From Streptomyces canus 299MFChir4.1 (GTDB taxonomy: Bacteria > Actinomycetota > Actinomycetes > Streptomycetales > Streptomycetaceae), in the NCBI RefSeq assembly GCF_000383615.1, contig NZ_KB911606.1:1-64000 (forward strand): 64,000 nucleotides of DNA, written 5' to 3'. The notes under the pieces were generated by a model. The model searched no databases. It saw only the letters and a list, made by a program, of their open reading frames with translations, and was not told the origin of the DNA. This document shows, piece after piece, positions 51,777 through 61,063 of the stretch (its first letter is position 1; every line of letters starts with the position of its first letter). The position numbers were made by a program, and so were the translations under genes.

Positions 51777-53116
51777 CGACGCCGGGCGTCGACGACGCCG
51801 TAGCGGAGAAGCCGGAGAAGGAACCCCTCGCCGAGCGGCGGCTGCATCCCATAACGCCGCTCAGGCGGGCGTGGGCGCCGGTCGCCGTCGTCATCGGGTG
51901 GGCCCTGCACGACCCCGACCAGACGCAGCGCCAGCTGACCCGGCTGACGACCACCACCCTGCTGATCGCCCTCGCCGTCATCGTCCCGGCCGCCGCCCTG
52001 TACGGCTTTCTCACCTGGTGGTTCACCCACTTCGCGGTGACCGACACCGAACTGCGCATAAGGACCGGCCTGTTGTTCCGGCGCACCGCGCACATCCGGC
52101 TGGAGCGGATCCAGGCGATCGACGTCACCCAGCCGCTCCTCGCACGCGTGGCCGGGGTCGCGAAGCTCCGGCTGGATGTCGTCGGCACCGACAAGAAGGA
52201 TGAGCTGGCCTTCCTCGGGGAGCGCGAGGCGCGGGCGTTGCGCGCGGAACTCCTCGCGCGCGCCGCCGGGTTCGCCCCCGAGACCGCGCACGAGGTCGGC
52301 GAGGCACCGGCGCGTGAGCTGATGCGCACGCCCCCTCGCGATCTCGCCCTCTCCCTCGTGCTGACGGGAGCAACCTGGGGCGCGCTGGTCGCCGCCCTCG
52401 TCGTACCGCCGCTGCTGTGGTGGGCCACCCACAGCCTGTGGACGGTCCTCGCGACCGCCGTACCGCTGTTCGGCGCGGCGGGGGCGAGCAGCGTGGGCCG
52501 GTTCGTCACCGAGTACGACTGGACGGTGGGCGAGTCCCCGGACGGGCTGCGCATCGACCACGGTCTCCTGGACCGCACCCACGAGACGGTGCCGCCGGGG
52601 CGGGTGCAGACCGTACGGATCGTGGAACCGCTGCTGTGGCGGCGGCGCGGCTGGGTGCGCGTCGAGCTGGACGTGGCCGGGTCGTCCAACTCCGTTCTGG
52701 TGCCGGTCGCGCCGCGCGAGGTCGCCGAGGCGGTCGTCGTGCGCGTGCTGCCCGGGGTGACCGTGCCGCCGCTCTCGGCGCTGTCGCGGCCCCCGCGGCG
52801 GGCCCGGCGGTGCCTGCCCCTGTGGTGGCGCGGCCACGGACTCGCCGTCACCGACGCGGTGTTCGCCTCACGGACGGGGCTGCTGCGCCGGACCCTGGCG
52901 CTCGTCCCGCACGCGAAGGTCCAGAGCGTACGGCTCACGCAGGGGCCCTGGGAGCGGCTGTGGCGGGTCGCCGACGTACATGTGGACACGGGAGCGAACA
53001 AGACCGTCACGGCCCGCCTGAGGGACGCACAGGAGGCCGCGGAGCTGCTCGGTGCGCAGGCGGAGAGGTCGCGGACGGGACGGAAAGGGGCACGGCCCGA
53101 CCGCTGGATGGTCTGA
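51773..53116 (+). CDS. PH-domain membrane protein, YdbT-like
   Basis: A 447-residue protein with two pairs of membrane helices (LLIALAVIVPAAALYGFLTW; WGALVAALVVPPLLWW, LWTVLATAVPLFGAAGA) and three PH/DUF304 repeats (FAVTDTELRIRTGLLFRRTA; PDGLRIDHGLLDRTHETVP; LAVTDAVFASRTGLLRRTLA). The GTG start overlaps the preceding gene's stop (GTGA), so the two are coupled and likely act together at the membrane. Confidence 0.88.
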   Translation: MTTPGVDDAVAEKPEKEPLAERRLHPITPLRRAWAPVAVVIGWALHDPDQTQRQLTRLTTTTLLIALAVIVPAAALYGFLTWWFTHFAVTDTELRIRTGLLFRRTAHIRLERIQAIDVTQPLLARVAGVAKLRLDVVGTDKKDELAFLGEREARALRAELLARAAGFAPETAHEVGEAPARELMRTPPRDLALSLVLTGATWGALVAALVVPPLLWWATHSLWTVLATAVPLFGAAGASSVGRFVTEYDWTVGESPDGLRIDHGLLDRTHETVPPGRVQTVRIVEPLLWRRRGWVRVELDVAGSSNSVLVPVAPREVAEAVVVRVLPGVTVPPLSALSRPPRRARRCLPLWWRGHGLAVTDAVFASRTGLLRRTLALVPHAKVQSVRLTQGPWERLWRVADVHVDTGANKTVTARLRDAQEAAELLGAQAERSRTGRKGARPDRWMV

Positions 53117-53125
53117 CCGTGCCCC
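53087..53125 (+). terminator. Terminator of the PH-domain operon
   Basis: GGGGCACGG (53087-53095) pairs with CCGTGCCCC (53117-53125); the loop contains the end of the gene. It lies between convergent genes. Confidence 0.7.
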
Positions 53126-53173
53126 GCGCCTTGTGCCCTGCCCCTCGGGGACTTCGCGCGACCTGTGTGTCCG

Positions 53174-54442
53174 TCAGGACACCGCGCTGCGCAGCCCCTG
53201 CAGGTCGATCTGTTCGGTCTCGTCGTGAGCCGTCAGGTCGATGACCTGGCCAATCCCCCGCGACTCCTCGTCGGCCGGCTTGAAGTCCGACTCCGACTCG
53301 GCCTTGTGCAGGGCGAGGGCCTCCTGGCCGACGACGTCGGCGAGGTCCTCGTTCTGCACGGCCTCCAGCGCGTCCCGCGAGGCCCCGGCCTTCGTGCCGA
53401 AGAAGTCGAACCCGCCCTCGACCCGCGGGCGTCGCACGGGAGCCGTGGGCACGACGGCCACCGCGGTCGGCGCGATGAAGTGCCCGGCGGGCTGCTGCTG
53501 CGGCTGGGCGGCTCTCGCCGTGGTGGTGGCGGCCGCGCGCTCATGCCCGTCGACCGCCTCGGGCTTCCCCCGCGCCTCGTCCTCCTGCGCGGCCTCCGCC
53601 TCGGTACCGGCGGTGTCCGCCGCGGCGGAACCGGTGTTCGCCGGCTGCTTCTCGGAGTCGGCCTCGGTCTTGAGAGCGGCCTTGGGATCGGCCTTCGCCC
53701 GCGTCTTGACGGGCCCCTCGCCGTCCTCGTCGAGCCGCTTCAGCGCCGCGTTCGCCCGCAGGAACAGCCGGGATCCCTCCGGGGAGAAGATCGCGGGCCG
53801 CTCCGGCTTCTCGTCCGTGTCCTCAGAAGTCTCCGTGCCCTCAGCAGTCTCCGTGTCCTCAGAAGCCTTCGCGTCCTGCGCGGACCCCGCGGCCTCGGCC
53901 CCCGCCTCGGACTCCGGCCCGTCCTCGGCAGCCACCGCCACGGCCTGCGCGTCGGCCTGCTCGGCCGACGGCAGCGCACGCGCCGGGGCGGCTTCTATCT
54001 CCAGCAGCCGGCGGCCCTCCAGGGCGCTCGCCCGCTCGGTCTCCGCCGTGGCGTACCGCCGCAGCAGCGCCGCGTGTTCGTTGCGCAGGCCCGCCAGCTC
54101 CGCGCGCTTCGCCCGCAGCCGCTGCTCCAGCTTGACGCGCAGCTCCCGCGACTCCTCGAGATCGGTCTCGAGTTCGGCGACCCGCTCCTCGTGCCGCCAC
54201 TCGTCGCTCGCCCGCGCGCGCGTGAGGTCGGCGACCTGCTTGCCCGCCTGCGCGTCCCAACGGCGCATGACGGCCGCCCCGACGACCGCGACCGCCGCGG
54301 CGAACGCGGCTATCACGCGCAGCACGGCCTGTTGCGAGAACACCCAGGGGCCGAAGGCGCAGACGAGGGAGACGCCTGCGATCGCCGACGGCGGCAGCAG
54401 CCTGTGCAAAGGCGGGGAATGGCGGTGACGTCCACGTGGCAT
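53174..54442 (-). CDS. Membrane-anchored coiled-coil protein
   Basis: A 422-residue protein with two close N-terminal hydrophobic helices (AIAGVSLVCAFGPWVF; VIAAFAAAVAVVGAAVM) followed by a long coiled coil rich in Glu/Arg/Leu (about 60-140, LETDLEESRELRVKLEQRLR). A low-complexity acidic Ala/Glu/Thr part comes next, then a conserved C-terminus (GGFDFFGTKA, DEAEQ-type end). It may organise proteins at the membrane, but no family role is known. TAAGTT ends 7 nt before the ATG, so it is likely leaderless. Confidence 0.78.
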   Translation of the reverse strand: MPRGRHRHSPPLHRLLPPSAIAGVSLVCAFGPWVFSQQAVLRVIAAFAAAVAVVGAAVMRRWDAQAGKQVADLTRARASDEWRHEERVAELETDLEESRELRVKLEQRLRAKRAELAGLRNEHAALLRRYATAETERASALEGRRLLEIEAAPARALPSAEQADAQAVAVAAEDGPESEAGAEAAGSAQDAKASEDTETAEGTETSEDTDEKPERPAIFSPEGSRLFLRANAALKRLDEDGEGPVKTRAKADPKAALKTEADSEKQPANTGSAAADTAGTEAEAAQEDEARGKPEAVDGHERAAATTTARAAQPQQQPAGHFIAPTAVAVVPTAPVRRPRVEGGFDFFGTKAGASRDALEAVQNEDLADVVGQEALALHKAESESDFKPADEESRGIGQVIDLTAHDETEQIDLQGLRSAVS

Positions 54443-54586
54443 GGCCAGAAACTTACCGCGAGTAGGCGAACCATGGTGCCCCGCCCCGTAAAAACACAGC
54501 CATCCCGAGGCCTTCACACGACATCAGGAATCGGAGCGGCCGCCGAATTCGGCGTATTGATCACTCGTCGATCACGCACCGCTCGC

Positions 54587-55714
54587 TCATCGGCCGCTCA
54601 GCCGCCCGCTGACCCACTCCAAGGTCGCCGGGATCTCCCGCCGCCAGGTGTTGAAGTTGTGCCCGCCGCTTTCGAGGATGATCGACGAGATCCGTGTCGT
54701 TTCCGTCGCCTTCACCCGCTCTATGAACTTCAAGGTGTCCTTGTAGTTCTTCTCGCCCACCTTGCTGCTGCTGACGAGCAGTGAGGTGTCCGGCGCGGGC
54801 AGGTGCTTGAGGCACCACACCAGGTTCGCGCGGTCGCGCAGCTTCTTGTCGCCCTGGAAGAGGTCGCCCGTGGTGGGGTCGACGGGGGCGTTGTAGTACG
54901 GGGACAGGCCCGCTCCGGCGGCGTATACCTTGGGATGGTGCATGGCGAGTTTCAGCGCGCAGTATCCGCCCGTGGAGTCCCCGATGATCCCCCAGCTCCC
55001 CTGTTCCCTGCCCACCCTGTAGTGCGCGGTCACGGCTTCCGGAAGATCCTTCGCGAAGAACGTCTCGGTCTGCGGACCGTCCGGAACGTCCGCGCACTCG
55101 GTGTCGCGCGGCGGCGCGACCGTCGGCCGCAGCATCACCAGGATCATCGGCTGCATACGACCGTCCTTGGCGAGTTGCAGAGCCGTGCGCGGATAGTGGA
55201 GTTTGTCCACCAGCGCTCTCGCGGTGCCCGGATAACCGGTGAGCACGACGGACGCGGGGAAGGTACGCGTGCGATAGCGCTCCTGGAAATACTCCGGCGG
55301 GAGATAGACGTACGCGGGACTCGCGATGTGAGACGTGGGCCCGACGATGTCGACCTTCTGGACCTGCCCGACCGATGACGGCCGAAAGCCGCTCCTTCCG
55401 GGCACGCCCCCGATCTCGGTCACCCTCAGGGGCCCGCTCGACCGGGTGCCCGGGGTGTGGTCGACCACCACGCCCTGATCGGTCTCCCGGCCGAACAGGT
55501 CGGCCCAGGAGGCGTAGAAGCCGAAGGCCTGGTTGGCGGCGAGTCCCACCGCCGCGAAGATCATGAGCTGCGTCGCGAGCAGCAGCCCGACCCGGCCGCT
55601 GACGGACCGCCAGCCGCGGCGCGCCAACCGTGGCCAGAGCCACACCGTGCCGGCGAAGAGCGCCACGGCGGCCAGGACCGCCGGCACCAGCGTGTTGTTG
55701 CTCGTGAGACCCAT
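54587..55714 (-). CDS. Membrane-anchored alpha/beta-hydrolase of the esterase D type
   Basis: A 375-residue protein with two or three N-terminal helices (LVPAVLAAVALFAGTVWLWP; LLLATQLMIFAAVGLAANQA) and an outer esterase domain. The nucleophile elbow is GIIGDSTGGYCAL, and the catalytic His lies in LESGGHNFNTWRRE. The domain resembles corynebacterial mycolyltransferase/antigen-85 and esterase D proteins. Streptomyces have no mycolates, so the substrate is unknown. It is divergent from the LPG-synthase-like gene. Confidence 0.85.
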   Translation of the reverse strand: MGLTSNNTLVPAVLAAVALFAGTVWLWPRLARRGWRSVSGRVGLLLATQLMIFAAVGLAANQAFGFYASWADLFGRETDQGVVVDHTPGTRSSGPLRVTEIGGVPGRSGFRPSSVGQVQKVDIVGPTSHIASPAYVYLPPEYFQERYRTRTFPASVVLTGYPGTARALVDKLHYPRTALQLAKDGRMQPMILVMLRPTVAPPRDTECADVPDGPQTETFFAKDLPEAVTAHYRVGREQGSWGIIGDSTGGYCALKLAMHHPKVYAAGAGLSPYYNAPVDPTTGDLFQGDKKLRDRANLVWCLKHLPAPDTSLLVSSSKVGEKNYKDTLKFIERVKATETTRISSIILESGGHNFNTWRREIPATLEWVSGRLSGR

Positions 55715-55762
55715 TGCTTGCTTTCGCTTTCCTCGGCCTTTGAAACGGCTTTGAGGAGGTGA

Positions 55763-57700
55763 GTGAACCTCTCCTCACGAGACACCGTCCTAGAGGGCGC
55801 AATGTCGCCGGATGCCCGAATCGGGGCTCCGGATCCAAAGTCACTCGCAGAACCATGGGATGCGATGTCTGTCAGGACAGATGAGGAAATGTCGGGCGGG
55901 GTTCCGATCCGATCAACACGGCTGCGGCGTGCACTGCACGGCCCGCGCCCCGAGGCCGTCCCCGTCCTCGTCGCCAGAGCCTGCGCGCTTGTAGGGCTTC
56001 TGGACATCGCCGCCGGCGTCTTCCCACGCTTCCGGCACAGCCGTATGCACACCATGGCCGAGGTGCTGCCCGGCGCGCTCGGCCCGTTCGCGGCCGCGCT
56101 CTCGCTCAGCACCGGCGTGCTGTTGCTGCTGCTCGCCCACGGCCTCAGGCGCCACAAGCGCCGGGCCTGGCGGGCGGCCGTGGCACTGCTGCCGGCGGGC
56201 GCGCTGGCGCAGTTCACGTACCGGCACTCACTCGTCGGAGCCGCCATCTCGCTCGCCCTGCTCGCGCCGCTGCTGCGCCACCGCGACCAGTTCAGGGCAC
56301 TGCCCGACCCGCGCAGCCGCTGGCGCGCGCTCGCCAACTTCGTCCTCATGGGCGCCGGTTCCCTCGTCCTCGGTCTGATCATCGTCAGCGTCCACCCGAA
56401 CCGCATGCTCGGCGACCCGAGCCTGGCCGATCGCATCACGCACGTCCTGTACGGCCTGTTCGGCTTCGAGGGCCCGGTCGACTACCAGGGCGACACCTCG
56501 TGGACCGTCGGCGTCTCCCTGGGCGCCCTGGGCCTGCTCACGGCGATCACGACGATCTACCTCGCCTTCCGTCCCGAGCACCCCGCCGCCCAGCTCACCG
56601 AGGAGGACGAGTCCCGTCTCAGGGCGCTCCTCGCCAAGCACGGCGGCCGCGACTCGCTCGGCCACTTCGCGCTGCGCCGCGACAAGGCCGTCGTCTTCTC
56701 CCCCAGCGGCAAGGCGGCGGTGACCTACCGGGTCGTCTCCGGTGTGATGCTCGCCAGTGGCGACCCGATCGGCGACGTGGAGGCCTGGCCGGGCGCCATC
56801 GAGCGGTTCATGGACGAGGCCAAGGCGCACTCCTGGACGCCCGCCGTCATGGGCTGCTCGGAGACCGGCGGCGAGGTCTGGACCCGTGAGACCGGCCTGG
56901 ACGCCCTCGAACTGGGCGACGAGGCGGTGGTGGACGTCGCGGATTTCTCGCTCGCCGGCCGCGCGATGCGCAATGTCCGCCAGATGGTCAAGCGCATCGA
57001 GCGGGCCGGTTACGAGACCCGCGTACGGCGCGTCCGTGACCTCGGGGAGACCGAACTGGAGCGCGTGCGGCAGGCCGCCGACGACTGGCGCGGCACGGAC
57101 ACCGAGCGCGGCTTCTCGATGGCCCTGGGCCGCATCGGCGACCTCGCCGACGGCGACTGCCTCATCGCCACCGCCCACAAGGCCGACGACCAGCCCGGCC
57201 CGTACGGCGACCTCAAGGCGATCCTGCACTTCGTGCCGTGGGGCACCGACGGCGCCTCCCTCGACCTCATGCGACGGGACCGCTCCGCCGACCCCGGCAT
57301 GAACGAACTGCTGATCGTCGCCGCCCTCCAGGCGGCCCCCAAGTTCGGCATCACGCGCGTGTCGCTGAACTTCGCGATGTTCCGCTCGGCCCTCGCGCGC
57401 GGCGAGAAGATCGGCGCGGGGCCGGTGCTGCGCGCCTGGCGGGGCCTGCTGGTCTTCCTGTCCCGCTGGTTCCAGATCGAGTCCCTGTACAAGTTCAACG
57501 CGAAGTTCCAGCCCCGCTGGGAGCCCCGCTTCGTCGTGTACCGGGCCTCCGGCGACCTCCCGCGCATCGGCTTCGCCGCGATGCAGGCGGAGGGCTTCGT
57601 CGACCTGGCCCTCCCGCTGCCGCGCTTCCTGCGCCGCCGTTCGCACACCGCACGCACGTGTGCCCACGCGGTCGGAGAGCGGGACGTAAGAGCGGCGTGA
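55763..57700 (+). CDS. Phosphatidylglycerol lysyltransferase-like membrane protein (DUF2156)
   Basis: A 645-residue protein. The N-terminal half has about six membrane helices (VLVARACALVGLLDIAAGVF to VGVSLGALGLLTAITTIYLA). The C-terminal half (about 280-610) is a DUF2156 domain made of two GNAT folds, as in MprF/LysX enzymes that add amino acids to phosphatidylglycerol (SGDPIGDVEAWPGAIERFMD, FNAKFQPRWEPRFVVY). It may modify lipids to resist cationic peptides. The start is uncertain: GTG 55763 follows GAGGAGG closely; ATGs at 55802 and 55889 are alternatives. Confidence 0.85.
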   Translation: MNLSSRDTVLEGAMSPDARIGAPDPKSLAEPWDAMSVRTDEEMSGGVPIRSTRLRRALHGPRPEAVPVLVARACALVGLLDIAAGVFPRFRHSRMHTMAEVLPGALGPFAAALSLSTGVLLLLLAHGLRRHKRRAWRAAVALLPAGALAQFTYRHSLVGAAISLALLAPLLRHRDQFRALPDPRSRWRALANFVLMGAGSLVLGLIIVSVHPNRMLGDPSLADRITHVLYGLFGFEGPVDYQGDTSWTVGVSLGALGLLTAITTIYLAFRPEHPAAQLTEEDESRLRALLAKHGGRDSLGHFALRRDKAVVFSPSGKAAVTYRVVSGVMLASGDPIGDVEAWPGAIERFMDEAKAHSWTPAVMGCSETGGEVWTRETGLDALELGDEAVVDVADFSLAGRAMRNVRQMVKRIERAGYETRVRRVRDLGETELERVRQAADDWRGTDTERGFSMALGRIGDLADGDCLIATAHKADDQPGPYGDLKAILHFVPWGTDGASLDLMRRDRSADPGMNELLIVAALQAAPKFGITRVSLNFAMFRSALARGEKIGAGPVLRAWRGLLVFLSRWFQIESLYKFNAKFQPRWEPRFVVYRASGDLPRIGFAAMQAEGFVDLALPLPRFLRRRSHTARTCAHAVGERDVRAA

Positions 57701-57720
57701 CCGCTCGCTCCGGGACTGGC

Positions 57721-57764
57721 CCGGACGGAAGCCCCCCCTCCTCCAGCCCGGGGCTTCCGTCCGG
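57721..57764 (+). terminator. Terminator after the LPG-synthase-like gene
   Basis: A perfect 15-bp stem, CCGGACGGAAGCCCC (57721-57735) with GGGGCTTCCGTCCGG (57750-57764), lies 20 bp after the stop codon. It separates this gene from folP. Confidence 0.88.
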
Positions 57765-57807
57765 GCCGCGCGGTCCCGCGGCTCCACGCGGGGCCTAGGC
57801 TGAACGC

Positions 57808-58713
57808 ATGAGCAAGCAGAGCGGACGCGGGCGCGTCGCCGGCCTTCCGGAATGGGACCGCTGCGCGGTCATGGGGGTCGTGAACGTCACGCCCGACTCC
57901 TTCTCCGACGGCGGCCGCTGGTTCGACACGACGGCCGCCGTCAAGCACGGCCTCGCCCTCGTCGAGGAGGGCGCCGACCTCGTCGACGTCGGCGGCGAGT
58001 CCACCCGCCCCGGCGCCACCCGCGTCGACGAGGCCGAGGAGCTCCGGCGCGTCGTCCCCGTCGTCCGCGGCCTCGCCTCCGAGGGCGTCACCGTCTCCGT
58101 CGACACGATGCGCGCCTCCGTCGCCGAGCAGGCCCTCGCCGCCGGCGCGTCCCTCGTCAACGACGTCAGCGGCGGCCTCGCCGACCCCGCGATGATCCCG
58201 GTCGTCGCCGACGCGGGCGCCCCCTTCGTCGTCATGCACTGGCGGGGCTTCCTGGAGGGCGGCAACGTCAGGGGCGTCTACGCCGACGTCGTCGCCGAGG
58301 TCCTCGACGAGCTCCACGCGCGTGTGGACGCCGTCCTCGCGGGCGGCATCTCCCCCGACCGTCTGGTCGTCGACCCGGGCCTCGGCTTCTCCAAGGACGC
58401 CGAGCACGACCTGGTCCTCCTCTCCCATCTCGACCGCCTCCTCGGCCTCGGCCGCCCCCTGCTCGTCGCCGCCTCCCGCAAGCGGTTCCTCGGCCGTGTC
58501 CTCGCCGGGCCCGAGGGCGCCCCGCCGCCCGCGCGCGAGCGCGACGCCGCCACGGCCGCCGTCTCCGCGCTCGCGGCGCACGCCGGCGCGTGGGCGGTGC
58601 GCGTGCACGAGGTGCGCGCCACGGCCGACGCGGTACGGGTCGCCCGCGCCGTGGAAGGAGCGCGCACCGACCGCGCGAGCAGCGCGGACAACGGCGCGGA
58701 AGGAGCCCGGTGA
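57808..58713 (+). CDS. folP: Dihydropteroate synthase
   Basis: FolP condenses p-aminobenzoate with the pterin pyrophosphate to make dihydropteroate; it is the sulfonamide target. The 301-residue protein has VMGVVNVTPDSFSDGG, VDVGGESTRPGA, VNDVSGG, VVDPGLGFSKDAEHD and ASRKRFLGRVL. TAGGCT (57796-57801) ends 6 nt before the ATG without a ribosome site, so it is probably leaderless. It heads the folate gene cluster and overlaps the next gene by 4 bases. Confidence 0.95.
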   Translation: MSKQSGRGRVAGLPEWDRCAVMGVVNVTPDSFSDGGRWFDTTAAVKHGLALVEEGADLVDVGGESTRPGATRVDEAEELRRVVPVVRGLASEGVTVSVDTMRASVAEQALAAGASLVNDVSGGLADPAMIPVVADAGAPFVVMHWRGFLEGGNVRGVYADVVAEVLDELHARVDAVLAGGISPDRLVVDPGLGFSKDAEHDLVLLSHLDRLLGLGRPLLVAASRKRFLGRVLAGPEGAPPPARERDAATAAVSALAAHAGAWAVRVHEVRATADAVRVARAVEGARTDRASSADNGAEGAR

Positions 58714-59231
58714 GCGCCCCGCACACCGACGTGGAGCAGGTGGAAGCCGCCAACACCGCCTTCTACGAGGCACTGGAGCGCGGCGACTTCGAGGAGCTGT
58801 CCGCGCTCTGGCTCACCCCTGCCGACCTGGGCGTCGACGAGACCTACCACGACCCGGCGGACGTCGGCGTGGTCTCCTGCGTGCACCCCGGCTGGCCCGT
58901 GCTGACCGGACGCGGCGAGGTCCTGAGGTCGTACGCGCTGATCATGGCGAACACGGACTACATCCAGTTCTTCCTCACGGACGTGCACGTCTCCGTCACC
59001 GGTGACACCGCCCTGGTGACCTGCACCGAGAACATCCTCAGCGGCGGTCCGGCGCCCGAGGGCGACGAGGAGCTCGGCCCGCTCGTCGGCCAGCTGGTGG
59101 TCGCCACGAACGTGTTCCGCCGCACCCCCGAGGGCTGGAAGCTGTGGTCCCACCACGCCTCCCCGGTGCTGGCCGAGAACGGCGAGAACGGCGAGAACGG
59201 CGAGAACGAGGACGAGGAAACGCCTTCCTGA
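58710..59231 (+). CDS. NTF2/SnoaL-like domain protein
   Basis: A 173-residue protein of the nuclear-transport-factor-2 fold (VEAANTAFYEALERGDFEEL, ALVTCTENIL, LVVATNVFRRTPEGWKLWSH), a small cone-shaped domain used by isomerases and as a ligand binder. The GTG start overlaps the folP stop (GTGA). The C-terminal tail repeats GEN three times, encoded by 9-bp units. A folate-related role is suggested only by position. Confidence 0.85.
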   Translation: MSAPHTDVEQVEAANTAFYEALERGDFEELSALWLTPADLGVDETYHDPADVGVVSCVHPGWPVLTGRGEVLRSYALIMANTDYIQFFLTDVHVSVTGDTALVTCTENILSGGPAPEGDEELGPLVGQLVVATNVFRRTPEGWKLWSHHASPVLAENGENGENGENEDEETPS

Positions 59232-59236
59232 ACCCG

Positions 59237-59277
59237 TCGGGACCACGTCGGGACCCATCGGGACCCATCGGGACCAA
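59237..59277. repeat. Short tandem repeat TCGGGACC(CA)
   Basis: Units of 10-11 bp, TCGGGACC plus 2-3 bases, start at 59237, 59248, 59258 and 59268. They follow the stop of the NTF2-like gene in the 268-bp gap before folB. The rest of the gap must carry the folB promoter or read-through; nothing else was recognised. Confidence 0.65.
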
Positions 59278-59499
59278 GAAGTGGTTGGAATCACGAACCC
59301 CCGGGTATGGGCGGCTACCAACCCGTGAGCCGCCGGGTTCCCCAGGGGAAACACACGGTGAAACCTCCGGACCCCGGCAGCGGCCGCGCCCCCCGTGGCC
59401 CGGTCGTGTCAGTGCTCGCAGGTAGATTCGTTCGAGGCCGGGGTACCGCCCGCACACGGTACGGACCGGCCGTCACCGACGATTGCAGGAGTGATTCGC

Positions 59500-59859
59500 G
59501 TGGATCGTGTCGCGCTGCGCGGCCTGAAGGCCCGCGGGCACCACGGTGTGTTGCCCGAGGAACGGCGGGAGGGCCAGACCTTCGTCGTGGACCTCGTCCT
59601 CGGGCTGGACACCCGGCCGGCCGCCGCCGACGACGACCTGACGAAGACCGTGCACTACGGCATCGTGGCGGAGGAGGTCGTGGCCGTCGTCCAGGGCGAG
59701 CCCGTCGACCTCATCGAGACGCTCGCCGAACGCATCGCCCAGGTCTGTCTGAAGCACGAGCGGGTAGAGGAGGTCGAGGTCAGGGTCCACAAACCCGACG
59801 CGCCGATCACTGTGCCCTTCGACGACGTGACCGTCACCATCACCCGGAGCCGAGTATGA
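59500..59859 (+). CDS. folB: Dihydroneopterin aldolase
   Basis: FolB splits dihydroneopterin to 6-hydroxymethyl-dihydropterin and glycolaldehyde. The 119-residue protein has DRVALRGLKARGHHGVLPEE with the catalytic-region residues, FVVDLVLGLD, HYGIVAEEV and ETLAERIAQVC. GTG 59500 is chosen because AGGAG lies 8 nt upstream; GTG 59491 is too close to that site. The stop overlaps folK (ATGA). Confidence 0.94.
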   Translation: MDRVALRGLKARGHHGVLPEERREGQTFVVDLVLGLDTRPAAADDDLTKTVHYGIVAEEVVAVVQGEPVDLIETLAERIAQVCLKHERVEEVEVRVHKPDAPITVPFDDVTVTITRSRV

Positions 59860-60467
59860 CCGCGTCCTTCGCCGCGGGTCACAGCGACCCGACCGTACAG
59901 CCGGTGCCCGCCTCCGTCGTGCAGCAGGTGGACGCCGCCGACACCACCCTCCACAACCCGAAGCGCGCCGTGCTCTCCCTCGGTTCCAACCTCGGCAACC
60001 GCCTGGAGACCCTCCAGGGGGCCATCGACGCCCTGGAGGACACGCCCGGCGTCCGCGTCAAGGCCGTCTCCCCGGTCTACGAGACGGAACCGTGGGGCGT
60101 GGCCGCCGACAGCCAGCCCTCGTACTTCAACGCGGTCGTCGTGCTGAAGACCACGCTCCCCCCGTCCTCCCTGCTGGAGCGGGCCCACGCGGTCGAGGAG
60201 GCCTTCAACCGGGTGCGGGACGAGCGCTGGGGCCCGCGCACCCTCGACGTCGACATCGTCGCGTACGCCGACGTGGTCTCCGACGATCCGGTCCTCACCC
60301 TGCCCCACCCGCGTGCCCACGAGCGCGCGTTCGTGCTCGTCCCCTGGCACGACGTGGACCCCGAGGCCCAGTTGCCCGGCCGCGGCCCGGTCGCCGCCCT
60401 CCTCGACACGGTCACGCGAAACGGCGTGGAAGCACGCAAGGACCTGGAACTCCGGCTGCCCGAATAG
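59856..60467 (+). CDS. folK: 2-amino-4-hydroxy-6-hydroxymethyldihydropteridine diphosphokinase
   Basis: FolK transfers pyrophosphate from ATP to hydroxymethyl-dihydropterin, giving the substrate of FolP. The 203-residue protein has an N-terminal extension of about 35 residues, then VLSLGSNLGNRLETLQGAID, SPVYETEPWG, FNAVV, RWGPRTLDVDIVAY and LPHPRAHERAFVLVPW, which contains the substrate-binding motifs. It is coupled to folB by a 4-base overlap. Confidence 0.95.
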   Translation: MTASFAAGHSDPTVQPVPASVVQQVDAADTTLHNPKRAVLSLGSNLGNRLETLQGAIDALEDTPGVRVKAVSPVYETEPWGVAADSQPSYFNAVVVLKTTLPPSSLLERAHAVEEAFNRVRDERWGPRTLDVDIVAYADVVSDDPVLTLPHPRAHERAFVLVPWHDVDPEAQLPGRGPVAALLDTVTRNGVEARKDLELRLPE

Positions 60468-60535
60468 CCGTTAAGGTCAAGACGACCACTGTCCGTGGGA
60501 TCGCCCAAGGACCTCGGGGGAGCTGAAGGGGCACC

Positions 60536-61021
60536 GTGAGAGAGCTGCGCATCAGGCTGCTGGCAGGCGTCTTCGCCGTGTCCGGGATCCTGTCCTGGGC
60601 GGGCGCCCGTCTGTGGAACTCGATCGGGACCCTGCCCAGCGTCCCGCTGGCCGCCCCCATCGTCCTCGCTCTGATCGCCGTGGTCCTCGTGGCCACGGCG
60701 CTCTCCCTGCGCGCCCGCCTCAAGGCCCAGCGCGAGCGCGTCCCCGAGGCGAAGGGCGTCGACCCCCTGATGGCGGCCCGCGCGGTCGTGTTCGGCCAGG
60801 CCAGCGCCCTGGTCGCCGCCCTCGTCTCCGGCATGTACGCCGGCACCGGCGTCCTCCTCCTGGAGTCCCTCGACATCCCCGCCCGACGCGACCAGGCCAT
60901 CTATGCCGGCTTCTCGGTCCTCGCGGGCATCGCGGTGATAGCGGCGGCGATCTTCCTGGAGCGGGTGTGCAAACTGCCGGAGGACGACGACCGGAACACA
61001 GGGGCTACGTCGACGGCGTGA
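60536..61021 (+). CDS. DUF3180 membrane protein
   Basis: A 161-residue protein with four predicted membrane helices (LLAGVFAVSGILSWAGARLW; PLAAPIVLALIAVVLVATAL; ASALVAALVSGMYAGTGVLL; AIYAGFSVLAGIAVIAAAIF). DUF3180 proteins follow folK in most actinobacteria, but their role is unknown. The GTG start has a GAAGGGGC ahead of it. It ends 42 bp before the end of the convergent folE. Confidence 0.85.
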   Translation: MRELRIRLLAGVFAVSGILSWAGARLWNSIGTLPSVPLAAPIVLALIAVVLVATALSLRARLKAQRERVPEAKGVDPLMAARAVVFGQASALVAALVSGMYAGTGVLLLESLDIPARRDQAIYAGFSVLAGIAVIAAAIFLERVCKLPEDDDRNTGATSTA

Positions 61022-61063
61022 AGGATGGAGGCGTGGAGGACAGGGATGTGAAGAAGCCCCGCG

